DNA of 57,509 nt from the NCBI GenBank assembly GCA_002890675.1, contig PEFW01000017.1, forward strand, positions 1-57,509, given 5' to 3'. Positions 46,746-55,710 of this stretch are shown piece by piece. How positions within the stretch are numbered: position 1 is the stretch's first letter; each line of letters starts with the position of its first letter. Both the position numbers and the translations under genes were made by a program. The notes under the pieces are model-generated. The model worked only from the letters and a program-made list of their open reading frames with translations. It made no database searches and was not told the origin of the DNA. The stretch comes from Candidatus Methylaffinis lahnbergensis (GTDB taxonomy: Bacteria > Pseudomonadota > Alphaproteobacteria > Rhizobiales > Beijerinckiaceae).

Positions 46746-47524
46746 TGGTAGAATTCGCACTTCCCAAAAATTCGCGCGTCGGCACCGGCAAAACGTGGCC
46801 GAAGCACGGCGACTCCAAGAGTCTTAGGGAGTTCCGGGTATATCGCTGGAATCCCGACGATGACCAAAACCCGCGCGTCGATACCTATTTCGTCGATCGA
46901 AGCGATTGCGGCCCGATGATTCTTGATGCGCTGATCTGGATAAAATCCAAGATCGATCCGGCGCTCACCTTCCGGCGCTCTTGCCGGGAAGGCATTTGCG
47001 GGTCCTGCGCGATGAATATCGACGGCACGAATACGCTCGCCTGCACCCAATCCATCGACGACGTCAAGGGCGCGGTTAAAATCTATCCCTTGCCGCATTT
47101 GCCGGTGGTGAAAGATCTCGTGCCGGACCTCACGGTGTTTTACGCGCAGCACGCCTCGATCGAGCCCTGGCTGCATACAACCTCGCCAACGCCTGAAAAA
47201 GAATGGGTTCAAACGCCACAGGACCGCGGAAAACTCGACGGACTTTACGAATGTATCCTTTGCGCCTGCTGCTCCACATCCTGCCCGAGCTATTGGTGGA
47301 ACGGCGATCGCTATCTCGGCCCCGCCGTGTTGTTGCAAGCCTATCGCTGGCTCATCGATTCGCGTGACGAGGCAGCAGGCGAGCGGCTCGACAATGTCGA
47401 GGACCCTTTCCGCCTCTATCGTTGCCACACGATCTTGAATTGCGCCAAGGCTTGCCCGAAAGGCCTGAACCCAGCAAAAGCAATCGCCGAGATCAAGAAC
47501 ATGCTCATCGCGCGCCAGATCTAA
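46745..47524 (+). CDS. sdhB: Succinate dehydrogenase iron-sulfur subunit
   Basis: The protein has 259 aa from the ATG at 46745. The 2Fe-2S ligands lie in [17 protein letters not shown] with LACTQ. The 4Fe-4S and 3Fe-4S clusters are in [17 protein letters not shown] and [17 protein letters not shown]. It carries electrons from SdhA to quinone. The ATG overlaps the stop of the inserted gene (TGATG); the ribosome site GCGGAG now lies in that gene's tail. Confidence 0.96.
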   Translation: MVEFALPKNSRVGTGKTWPKHGDSKSLREFRVYRWNPDDDQNPRVDTYFVDRSDCGPMILDALIWIKSKIDPALTFRRSCREGICGSCAMNIDGTNTLACTQSIDDVKGAVKIYPLPHLPVVKDLVPDLTVFYAQHASIEPWLHTTSPTPEKEWVQTPQDRGKLDGLYECILCACCSTSCPSYWWNGDRYLGPAVLLQAYRWLIDSRDEAAGERLDNVEDPFRLYRCHTILNCAKACPKGLNPAKAIAEIKNMLIARQI

Positions 47525-47647
47525 CCGGCGCGTGTTCCGATAGTGGTGTATTTTTATCACAGGATTCCTGTTAACGTTAACTAAGGTGCGGCATGCCTTT
47601 CTGGCGCCTCAATCCGCCTTCACGTCGGGCCGATGGAGGCTTCACCT

Positions 47648-48124
47648 ATGCTGCGCATTCCTTTCAGCGCGCTTGCCGCGCTTTGCATGACTCAAGCTGC
47701 TTTTGCCAGTCCCTTTGTGAGGTCGACGGCGTATGACGAAATGATTGCCTGGCAGGCCAAGGTACACGGCGTCCCGGAGGCTTTTATCCATCGCACCGTG
47801 ATGCGCGAAAGCCGCTATAATCCGCGCATCGTCCACAAACATTGTATCGGCCTGATGCAGATCAAATATACGACGGCGCGCGAGATGGGCTATAGAGGCG
47901 AAGCGCGCGGGCTTCTCGACCCGCAAGTCAATTTGACTTACGCCGTCCCCTATCTCGCCAATGCCTATCGGCTAGCGGACGGCAATGAGGACCGCGCCAC
48001 GGTGCTCTTCAGCAGCGGCTATTATTATGCGGCCAAACACAAGAAAATGCAGGACCTATTGCGGACCGCGTCTTCGCCCGCGCTGACTCCGGAACCCGCG
48101 CCGTCCCCAGTTCGTATCGAGTAG
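47648..48124 (+). CDS. Lytic transglycosylase-like SLT domain protein
   Basis: The protein has 158 aa from the ATG at 47648, which has GGAGG 8-12 nt upstream. A signal peptide (about 1-21, ending AAFAS) precedes the SLT fold. The catalytic Glu lies in VMRESRYNP; GLMQIKYTTAREMGY and DPQVNLTYAVPYLANAY complete the domain. It should act in the periplasm, cutting peptidoglycan glycan strands. A Pro-rich tail follows the domain. It is monocistronic. Confidence 0.88.
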   Translation: MLRIPFSALAALCMTQAAFASPFVRSTAYDEMIAWQAKVHGVPEAFIHRTVMRESRYNPRIVHKHCIGLMQIKYTTAREMGYRGEARGLLDPQVNLTYAVPYLANAYRLADGNEDRATVLFSSGYYYAAKHKKMQDLLRTASSPALTPEPAPSPVRIE

Positions 48125-48500
48125 ATAGAACCGTATCTGGTATCGCGGAAATAACCGAGACATTCGATTGGAGAGTGGCCGCCCGGGGCTAATCCGATGT
48201 CATCCCGCGGCTGCCTCTATCGCGGGATCGGGCCGCGCCGCCACCAATGCCCGCGCCGTGTCGTTGCGCGGTCACGGCGTACCGCTTATGGCCGCCAGAC
48301 TTTCGCGGTCGGCAATCGCCTGTTGTCCCTTACCGCCGCATGAGATTGATCGACCAGCTCGGGCTGACATCGAAACCGCGCGCCGCCGCGTGGCGTGACT
48401 GTCAGGCCGTAACCGCTCGCTCGAAATTTTGCTTGATTTGTCTTGAAAGTGTAAGCATCGCAAGGTGCGAAACACCGGGGCGCCGGAGACGAGGTCCTGC
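48125..48500. other. 376-bp intergenic stretch upstream of ftsE
   Basis: It has an 8-bp hairpin (ATCCCGCG/CGCGGGAT, 48202-48228) after the transglycosylase gene and presumably the ftsE promoter further on. Frames on both strands lack domains. Confidence 0.4.
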
Positions 48501-49163
48501 TTGGTCCGTTTTGAAAATGTCGGCTTGCGCTATGGGATGGGAGCGGAAATCCTGAAGGATATTAGCTTCGCCATCGCGCCGCGGTCGTTTCAATTCCTTA
48601 CCGGTCCTTCCGGCGCCGGTAAGACGACGCTTTTGCGGCTCATTCTTTTATCCTTGCGGCCGACGCGGGGCGCGATCGGCCTTTTCGGGAGCGACGCCTT
48701 GACTCTCGACAAAGCCGCGATCACCGGTCTCAGACAGCGGATCGGCGTGGTTTTTCAGGATTTCCGGCTGCTCGACCATTTGACGACCTATGAAAACGTC
48801 GCTCTTCCGCTCCGCGTACGCGGCAAGGAGGAAGCTAGCTATCGCGCCGAAGTGACGGAACTCCTACGTTGGGTCGGTCTCGGCGAGAGAATGCATATTC
48901 TGCCGCCGGTGCTTTCCGGCGGCGAAAAGCAGCGTGCCGCCATTGCCCGCGCGCTCATCGTCCGGCCGGAGCTGCTGCTGGCCGACGAGCCGACCGGCAA
49001 TGTCGATCCAAGCCTCGCGCGCAGGCTGCTGCGGCTCTTCACCGAACTCCACAAAACGGGGACGTCGGTGGTGATCGCGACGCACGACCTCGGCTTGATG
49101 GATCAGTTCGACGGCGCCCGCCGGCTGGTTCTGGGCGACGGCCGCCTCCATATTTACGATTGA
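48501..49163 (+). CDS. ftsE: Cell division ATP-binding protein FtsE
   Basis: The protein has 220 aa from a TTG at 48501, giving the family-typical VRFENVGLRYG start, with GAGG upstream. A longer GTG start at 48465 is possible. Walker A is GPSGAGKTT, the signature LSGGEKQR and Walker B LLADEPTGN. FtsE drives FtsX, which activates septal amidase regulators. ftsX, which normally overlaps its end, is missing here. Confidence 0.93.
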   Translation: MVRFENVGLRYGMGAEILKDISFAIAPRSFQFLTGPSGAGKTTLLRLILLSLRPTRGAIGLFGSDALTLDKAAITGLRQRIGVVFQDFRLLDHLTTYENVALPLRVRGKEEASYRAEVTELLRWVGLGERMHILPPVLSGGEKQRAAIARALIVRPELLLADEPTGNVDPSLARRLLRLFTELHKTGTSVVIATHDLGLMDQFDGARRLVLGDGRLHIYD

Positions 49164-49329
49164 GGCTGGACTTCATTATGAATGACTGTCGGCTCGATTC
49201 TTGGCTAGAAACTAAATGCAGATTGCCTATCCACCCACGCAAATTTCCCAATCGGCCCGTGCCCTTCGCGGGCGAGGCGATCCCGGCCTGGCCGGACCAT
49301 CGCTCGCCGAAAGCCAAGCCGTTTGGTAA

Positions 49330-49538
49330 CTCCCCAACCCCAGCATCCGCCGTAACCCCAAGGCGCCGACGGATTCGCCGGGCTTAAGCCCAAGTCCGGC
49401 GAGCGCCTCTGCGTAGCGTCCCGAAAGCGTGATCATCTCCGTGTATGTTAACGCGAAGCCCGCCGGGGTTTCGCGAAACAGCCGACTCTCCCGCCCTTCG
49501 ATCGCGTCGCTGATTTTTTTGAACCGGTGATTCGTCAA
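49330..49538 (-). pseudogene. Malonyl-CoA synthetase N-terminal stub
   Basis: The first 58 or so codons from 49538 read MTNHRFKKISDAIEGRESRL, FRETPAGFALTYTEMITLSG, then RYAEALAGLGLKPGESV, matching the start of MatB-type malonyl-CoA synthetases. After about 49365 the frame continues into unrelated sequence, and the AMP-binding motifs are absent. The rest of the gene has been lost at this junction with the ftsE region. Confidence 0.65.
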
Positions 49539-49671
49539 ATTCTAATCTAGGAGAAACCGCCGTTCTCATTTGGAATGATTGTAATAACCCATTTTGGTCT
49601 TGCGCATTATTAAACGTCGAGTTAGGTAGCCGCTTTCCGGCTCATCCCTTGGCTTCATGCGTGGTGCCTCG

Positions 49672-49908
49672 ATGATCGTTTGTTCCTGCAATGTCCTTAC
49701 CGACTCAGAGATAAGAGCGGCCCTCAACCGCGGGGCATGCCCACGCACGCCATTCGCGGTCTACAATTGTCTCGGTTGCAGTCTAAATTGCGGGCGTTGC
49801 ATCGTCACCGTCAGGACAATTATCAATGAGGCCAATGCCGGGACGGCGACCGGCGGCTCGTCCCGCGAGCCTTGCGAGACGGATGCTATCGTGTTGTGCC
49901 CGGTGTAG
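49672..49908 (+). CDS. bfd: Bacterioferritin-associated ferredoxin-like 2Fe-2S protein
   Basis: The protein has 78 aa from the ATG before IVCSCNVLTD. Cys4 and Cys6 (CSC) pair with Cys40 and Cys43 (NCGRC) as in BFD [2Fe-2S] domains. Two extra Cys (33 and 36, NCLGC) are near. BFD reduces ferritin iron for release. It lies upstream of bfr in the same direction, as in many genomes, and is likely iron regulated. Confidence 0.88.
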   Translation: MIVCSCNVLTDSEIRAALNRGACPRTPFAVYNCLGCSLNCGRCIVTVRTIINEANAGTATGGSSREPCETDAIVLCPV

Positions 49909-50082
49909 GCAATTCGCGTCTTCGCGCCTCGGGCTCGAGCCACCTCTCCCTTTCCCAAACCGCCGCATGCGCCCTCTTTCCGGGCGCGGTTTATCCGTCT
50001 ATATGAAGTATGGCGGAGTTGCCCCGCGGCCGTCATCGCGGTTTCGACGGCATGAGCGCCACGCGGTACGGAGCTTGGAACA

Positions 50083-50568
50083 ATGAGGGGCGACGACAGA
50101 GTCCTCGACTATCTCAATCGCGGCCTGCGCAGCGAGCTGACATCCATCAATCAGTATTGGCTCCATTATCGTATTTTCGATAATTGGGGCTATAAAGATC
50201 TGGCGAAGAAATGGCGCGAAGAGTCGATCGAGGAAATGCACCATGCCGATCGGTTTACGGCTCGTATTCTGTTTCTAGAGGGGTTCCCTAATCTCCAAGT
50301 CCTCGACCCGCTGCGGATCGGACAAACGGTGGAGGAAATTCTTCGCTGTGACCTCGACACCGAGACCGCCGCGCGCGCTCTCTATACTGAAGCCGCTGAA
50401 TATTGCATTTCCGCCCACGACCTCGTCTCCAAGGAGCTCTATGACGAGCTGCTAATCGATGAAGAAAAGCACATCGATTTTTTGGAAACGCAATTGGAGC
50501 TCATCAAACAACTCGGCGTCCAGCTGTACAGCCAAAAACATATTGGCGGGCTCGAAGACAGCAAATAG
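50083..50568 (+). CDS. bfr: Bacterioferritin
   Basis: The protein has 161 aa. The ferroxidase residues are visible in RSELTSINQYWLHYRIF (Glu), SIEEMHHADR (Glu and His, plus the heme-ligand Met), the central Glu, and LIDEEKHIDFLE (Glu and His). LFLEGFPNLQ is conserved. It stores iron in a 24-subunit shell. It is paired with bfd upstream. Confidence 0.95.
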   Translation: MRGDDRVLDYLNRGLRSELTSINQYWLHYRIFDNWGYKDLAKKWREESIEEMHHADRFTARILFLEGFPNLQVLDPLRIGQTVEEILRCDLDTETAARALYTEAAEYCISAHDLVSKELYDELLIDEEKHIDFLETQLELIKQLGVQLYSQKHIGGLEDSK

Positions 50569-50715
50569 ATTTTCCGTTGATAGCCGGGATAGCCCGCGAG
50601 GCTCGCGAAAACCGCGCGGTTTGCGCAACTGCGACGCCGTCTAACCCCAAAGCTCATGCCCCGTAGCTGGCATTCCTTATGCGAAGTGAATTGATATTTG
50701 ATCAAGAAGCAATAG

Positions 50716-51586
50716 ATGTCCCTCCACGTCGAAGCGGAGCAAGCCATGCGTGCGCGGATTATCCCCTTCTTCGAAAAGGTGACCGAAACCTTTAGCTACC
50801 TCGTCGCCGATCCTTCGACGAAGGCGGGCGCGATCATCGATCCAGTGCTCGACTAAGGACGCACTCCGCCGATGCCATCGCCAAAGCGGTTCAAGCCGAG
50901 GGGCTGCGCGTCGAATGGATTCTGGAGACGCACGTCCATGCCGACCATCTTTCGGCGGCGGTCTATTTAAAGAAAAAGCTCGGCGGCGCGCTCGGCATCG
51001 GTTCCCATGTCAGGCAGGTCCAACAGATTTTGGGCAATTTGTTCAACGACAAGCCCGTGCCCTCGCCTGGCGCCGGTGTCGACCGTCTGTTCGAGGACAG
51101 CGAGACTTTTCGCGTCGGTGCGATCGATGTGAAAGCGCTCTATACTCCGGGTCATACGCCGGCCGATATGAGCTACATGCTGGAAGACGCGGTGTTCGTC
51201 GGGGACCCGCTCTTCATGCCAGACTATGGAACGGCGCGATGCGATTTCCCTGGCGGCGATGCCGGGCGCTTTATCGTTCCATCCAGCGGCTTTTGGAATT
51301 GCGGCCGCCATACCGGCTCTTTATGTGCCACGACTATGCCCCGGACGGCCGTGCCCACGCCTTCGAGACGACCGTCGCCAAAGAGCGGGCGCAAAACGTC
51401 CACGTCCATGACGGCGTCACCGAAGACGCGTTCGTCGCGCTGCGTACCGCGCGTGATGCAAGGCTCGACACGCCGAGGCTTTTTCTGCCGTCGCTGCAGG
51501 TCAATATGCGCGCCGGCGAACTGCCGCCCCCCGAGTCGAACGGTCGGCGTTATTTCAAGATCCCGATCGAGGCTTCAACGTTTTGA
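50716..51586 (+). pseudogene. MBL-fold metallo-hydrolase gene with two frame breaks
   Basis: The first frame gives ARIIPFFEKVTETFSYLVAD to IIDPVLD, then TAA at 50854. The next frame takes over: HSADAIAKAVQAEGLRVEW, ETHVHADHLSAAV (the HxHxDH metal site), TPGHTPADMSYML and DYGTARCDFPGGDAG. From about 51265 a third frame reads ALYRSIQRLLEL, FMCHDYAPDGR and QVNMRAGELPPPE, to 51586. The second break fits a lost G in GGGCGC. The joined protein (about 290 aa) resembles persulfide dioxygenase/BLH-type hydrolases. Confidence 0.75.
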
Positions 51587-51755
51587 TTCGCAGCTGTCCG
51601 TTGCCCATCATATGGGTCCTTTTGACAGGCAAGCGCTCCAGAGCAAGATCGCCAAGCTGGAATTATCGTTTTCGCCTGGACGTTGCGGCGGAACCAGGGC
51701 AATAAGGCCGTTGCCTCGTGCGCCGCATATCTCGATACGAGTCTTGTCTTTTCGC

Positions 51756-51845
51756 GGAAGGATGGCCGAGCGGTTTAAGGCAGCGGTCTTGAAAACCGCC
51801 GTGGACGCAAGCCCACCGTGGGTTCGAATCCCACTCCTTCCGCCA
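51756..51845 (+). tRNA. tRNA-Ser(TGA)
   Basis: The 90-nt gene begins GGAAGGA and ends with the paired TCCTTCC, a G and an encoded CCA. The anticodon stem-loop GCGGT-CTTGAAA-ACCGC places TGA in the loop. A long variable arm (class II) and a T-arm with GTTCGAATC are present. All arms pair, so it appears functional. Confidence 0.95.
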
Positions 51846-52171
51846 ACGATTGTTTATTTTCAATAACTTACTTGCGAAGTGTTGCTTGATCCCCTATATA
51901 CTCCCCTAATTGAGAACCCGCGTCGGGGAATCCGCGAGTGCGGTTCAAACTGTACGCGGCGGAGCAATATTAGGCCATGGAGCGACAGGATGACGCGGTC
52001 GCGCGTGGTGGCGTAAGTAAAACCCGGCCACTTTTGACGCTGACCCTTTTTCGAACGGTGACTCGAGGCGCGGACGGCGCCGCGACCTTCCTTTTCGCCG
52101 CGGTTCACACTTTCATGGCTCTGCTTCATGCCGTAGTACAGCGAACACCTCGGCGTCGACGCTTGGGACTA
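51846..52171. other. 326-bp stretch between tRNA-Ser and the tRNA-Lys fragment
   Basis: I see no gene. An unsupported frame at 51977-52180 lacks any domain. There is no 5' half of tRNA-Lys here. Confidence 0.4.
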
Positions 52172-52174
52172 TTT

Positions 52175-52225
52175 CGCTGACTTTTAATCAGGAGGTCATG
52201 GGTTCGAATCCCATCGCGCTCACCA
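52175..52225 (+). other. 3' half of a tRNA-Lys(TTT) gene (possible attachment-site scar)
   Basis: From CTGACTTTTAATCAG (anticodon arm, TTT) the sequence runs through AGGTC, a paired T-arm (ATGGG/CCCAT with TTCGAAT), CGCGCTC and ACCA. The expected 5' half (GAGCGCG with the D arm) is absent upstream. Breaks in the anticodon arm are typical of integrase att sites in tRNA genes. Confidence 0.75.
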
Positions 52226-52348
52226 ATAAAATGAATGAGTTAGCACGAAAACATCAACCAATATATCCGGCTGAAATCACTCAGGACAACACTTGGGACA
52301 ACGCACAAACCGCCGCCCCCGCCGCGCTCACCGCTCCGGCCGCGCAAC

Positions 52349-53029
52349 CTAAGCCGCGTTACCTCGGCCAGCGGTCTCACGCTTGATCTTAGTCGTTGAC
52401 ATTTGGCCAAGCGACAAAAAACGATCTTGCTCTGGCAGGGGAAGTGCCGCTCCAACACTGCCTGACTTCAGCGGCGGTCCGCCCCTCGGCTGGACGATTG
52501 ACTCCGCTTCCTCTGGCGGGTCCTTTCTTCTTCTTAGGCGCGGATGACAGAAGCGGATGCAAGCGGTGTTGACAAGGCGCGCCGCGAGCGCCGCGTCTCC
52601 CGGATGGAACTCGCCTGCCGCCATGCCGCTGGCAATTATCTGTTCGAGCATCAAGTTCATGCGATGGTTGTGCGCGCGCATGGTCGCCCAGTCTTCGGTC
52701 ACCGCGGCTTCGATCAACTCGTGCAGCTTTCGGTCCAACATGTACTGTTTGTAATGGGCCTTTTCGACGGACGCGACCAAGTTTCGCATTCTTTGGAGGG
52801 CGGTGCCGCGAGACACGACGATTTTTCCCGCCTCGGCTTCGATCTTGCCGAGGAGTTCCATGCAGACCGCCTCGTTGATTTGGGATTTTGCCCCGAAGAA
52901 GCGATAGACGTTCGCCGGAGACATGCGCAGCTCGCGGGCGATATCGGCGACCGTCGTCTTTTGGAAACCGAGTTGCCGGAACAAGCGGATCGCGGCCTCG
53001 ACGATGATGTCCCGTTTATCGAACGCCAT
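52349..53029 (-). CDS. TetR family regulator with altered C-terminus
   Basis: The frame has 226 aa. The N-terminal helix-turn-helix is clear (DIIVEAAIRLFRQLGFQ, VADIARELRMSPANVYRFF). The ligand domain follows to RLVNTACIRFCHPRL. After that (about residue 165) the sequence turns Arg/Pro/Gly-rich without family likeness, as if the native end were lost at about 52535. Function as a regulator is uncertain. An imperfect palindrome upstream (GATAATTACTATC, 53067-53079) could be its operator. Confidence 0.7.
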   Translation of the reverse strand: MAFDKRDIIVEAAIRLFRQLGFQKTTVADIARELRMSPANVYRFFGAKSQINEAVCMELLGKIEAEAGKIVVSRGTALQRMRNLVASVEKAHYKQYMLDRKLHELIEAAVTEDWATMRAHNHRMNLMLEQIIASGMAAGEFHPGDAALAARLVNTACIRFCHPRLRRRKDPPEEAESIVQPRGGPPLKSGSVGAALPLPEQDRFLSLGQMSTTKIKRETAGRGNAA

Positions 53030-53297
53030 TTTGCATCATTCCGCTTGAGCTGGCGCGGCACCGGCTGATAATTACTATCATGTAGAAAATTTTTACAAAA
53101 TAGCCCATTTGAGGGGGTATAAAGCAAAATGGAGCCCATTCTTCCAAAATCTATTGCTCGAGGGCTTCTTGCCGCGAGGGCTCCGGGCCGCACCCCGCGC
53201 GCAGCCGCCGCAAGAGCCAGCATAGCGCGCGAAGCTTCCAGAGGCGATAGCGAAGAAGGAGTGTCATGCGGGGAATTCGAGGACTTCGGAGCAAAGA

Positions 53298-53636
53298 ATG
53301 TACTTTACACCGGAAAAGCTTGCGGAACTCAATCGTGGCCACGGGGAGGTGCACAAAAATTTTGCTGATCTACGGGAACGATACTTCATCCGAAATTACG
53401 GGAATGATAGTGCAAAGGAGCACGCAGTTCACGGCTTCGCTAGGCGCCTAGGGACACTGGTCAGGTGCATTGACCGTGTGTTTGAGATATTGCCGCCCGA
53501 TCGCGAAGATATTCCTAGCAGAGACGAGGTCGTCGATGCGACAATTAACATTCAGGCGTTCGTGCTCAACATTTTTGGATGTCTCGACAACCTCGCATGC
53601 AACCTTTCACGAACCATGTCGCACATCCTTGTCTAG
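53298..53636 (+). pseudogene. Conserved hypothetical gene, 3'-truncated
   Basis: The frame has 112 aa. KNFADLRERYFIRNYGND, HGFARRLGTLVRCIDRVF and INIQAFVLNIFGCLDNLA recall the first third of an unnamed family of about 300 aa, common in proteobacteria. After CLDNLA the likeness stops and the frame ends within a few residues. The cut coincides with the truncated end of the convergent gene. Confidence 0.5.
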
Positions 53637-54164
53637 ACGAGTGCGGCGAATGCTTTCTGATGCGACGAGCCATTTAAGCTGATAAGCACATTTGGCCGCT
53701 TTTTCGTCAGTGTTCATCGCTTCCGCCATGATGAGCCTATGCCCGCCATATGGATCGGCATCCTCGGTAAATCCGGGCAGATAGACCCTGGCCGCTCCCC
53801 CGTAAACGGACAGTCGTTTTCCGAAAAACTCGGTGAGGAGCCAGCTAGATCGCGCAGATAGGATCGCGACATCCGCCAGACCGAGGGTCGCGCGTGTTAG
53901 CTCAACGGCATTAAGCGGAGTCGCAAGGGAGTCTTTCGTGAATTCCGAAACACTCAAAACGAGGGTCGGCAGCTGACGGTTTTGATCTATCAAATAGTCG
54001 AACAGCTTTTCCACGCGTTCCTCGGAATCGATTGTCCATGGCATTGGACCGAGAAGGTATGGGCCGCAAGAAAGGCCACAGCGCTTTGTCACCTGCTGAA
54101 CAAGGCCCGGAGTGTGCGGCGCAATATTGAGGTCAGCTTCAGGAGAGCTCACAAGGAGCCGCAA
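53607..54164 (-). pseudogene. Hypothetical protein fragment, 3'-truncated
   Basis: The frame has 185 aa with ATLGLADVAILSARSSWLL, FFGKRLSVYGGAARVYLPGF and DADPYGGHRLIM, a pattern of a larger unnamed plasmid-type family. It ends at RRTRLDKDV where family members continue. The end lies against the truncated end of the gene at 53298, so both were fused by one deletion. Confidence 0.45.
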
Positions 54165-54171
54165 ACTAAAT

Positions 54172-54909
54172 CTAGTGGATCGAATCTAACACTTGGTGCC
54201 CTCGTTTGACAGCGGCGATGATTTTGTTTGGATCGGCGGTCCAAGCGAAGGGTTTGGACTGTTGATTGTACTCTTCGAGGAAGCGGTTGATCGCGGCTTG
54301 GAGATCGGCGATCGATCGGAACACGCCGCGTTTCAATCGCCGCTTTGTCAGGGTCGCGAAAAAACCCTCGACAGCGTTGAGCCAAGATGCCGAAGTGGGG
54401 GTGAAGTGAAAGGTCCAGCGGGGATGGCGGGCGAGCCATTGGCGGACCTTCGGATGTTTATGGGTGGCGTAATTGTCGACGATCGCCTGGATCGTCTTTC
54501 CCGCTGGAGCCCGCTTCTCGACGGCGTTGAGGAAGCGAATGAACTCTTGATGGCGATGGCGCTGCATGTTGCGGCCGATTACTGTGCCGTCGAGCACATT
54601 GAGTGCGGCGAACAGCGTTGTCGTGCCGTGTCGCTTGTAGTCGTGGGTCATGGTTCCGGCGCGACCTTTCTTCAGCGGCAGGCCGGGCTGGGTGCGGTCA
54701 AGCGCCTGGATTTGGCTCTTTTCGTCGAGAGACAGAACAATGGCGTGAGCTGGCGGATCGACATAGAGCCCGACCACGTCGCGCAATTTGTCAACGAAGC
54801 GTGGGTCGTTCGAAAGCTTGAACTGGCGAACCCGGTGGGGTTGGAGACCATGGCCGCGCCAGATCCGTTGGACGGAACTAACACTGAGGCCCGACGCCTT
54901 CGCCATCAA
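54172..54909 (-). pseudogene. IS630-family transposase, N-terminally truncated
   Basis: The frame has 245 aa from [16 protein letters not shown] onward. The DDE core is present: [14 protein letters not shown] (first Asp), [11 protein letters not shown] (second Asp) and [13 protein letters not shown] (Glu). About 100 N-terminal residues, including the first helix-turn-helix, are missing, and the break abuts a LysR gene fragment. The end VLDSIH is the usual one. Confidence 0.85.
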
Positions 54910-55576
54910 GACGCCGGTCCAGTGGGTCTACAGCGCCCCGAAAGGCGACCTTATCATCACCGCACCGATCGTCTTTGGTCGCCTGCACGTGCTCCCGGTC
55001 GCGATGGAGTTCCTCAAGGCCTATCCAGATATCGACCTTCGAATGGTGTTGACCGACCGCATAGTGAATCTCCTGGAAGACCATTTCGATCTCGCGGTTC
55101 GGATTGGCGAGCTACCCGACAGCAGCCTCGTTGCAACCCGGGTTGGCTCAATCCATCGCGTGGTCTGCGGGAGCCCAGCCTATTTTGCCGAACGAGGCGC
55201 GCTGAAAAGTCCTCGTGAACTCGGCACGCATGACTGCATCACATTCGAATGGCTGATGTCTGCGAACCCTTGGACCTTCACGATGGGGAAGTCTGATGTG
55301 TCCGTCGCAGTCCATTCGCGGCTCATCGTCAACACAGCCGAGGCAGCCATCGACGCAGCCATTGCGGGACTCGGGATCACCCGCGTGCTCTCGTACCAAA
55401 TCGCCAATGCGTTGCGGGCCGGGGCCCTCGCCGTAGTACTCCAAGCGTTCGAGCCGGCGCCCTGGCCCGTCAGTCTCGTCTACACCCGTGGGCGGCTCTT
55501 GCCGCTCAAGCTCCGCGCTTTCCTCGATTTCGCGGCACCGCGGTTGAAGGCGCGGATCTCGGAGCGCGCGCGGTAG
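54910..55576 (+). pseudogene. LysR-family regulator lacking the DNA-binding domain
   Basis: The effector domain starts at PKGDLIITAPIVFGRLHVLP and continues through DLRMVLTDRIVNLLEDHFDL and AVRIGELPDSSLVATRVG to the end at 55576. The N-terminal helix-turn-helix is absent; upstream sequence in this frame belongs to the IS630 strand. The insertion or a deletion removed it. It cannot work as a normal regulator. Confidence 0.8.
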
Positions 55577-55665
55577 TACTGGTCCCTCAATTCCGGCTCA
55601 GACATTACGCTTCGCCGCGGATATTTTCCATGACAAAAACGTGATAACGAGGCCGCGCGGAAGAT

Positions 55666-55691
55666 GTAACGACGGGCCGGCGGCGGCCGAA
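55666..55691 (+). promoter_or_regulatory. SigF-type ECF promoter upstream of the sigma factor gene
   Basis: GTAACG at 55666-55671 and CGAA at 55688-55691 are separated by exactly 16 nt. The Caulobacter SigF consensus is GTAACC-N16-CGAA. The downstream TTG start is 20 nt away. Autoregulation is inferred. Confidence 0.6.
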
Positions 55692-55710
55692 TTAAAACGA
55701 GGGAATCGTT

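Noticed and set aside
51977..52180. Frame of 67 codons beside the tRNA-Lys fragment
   Set aside because: Runs into the tRNA remnant and has Arg-rich composition typical of shadow frames.
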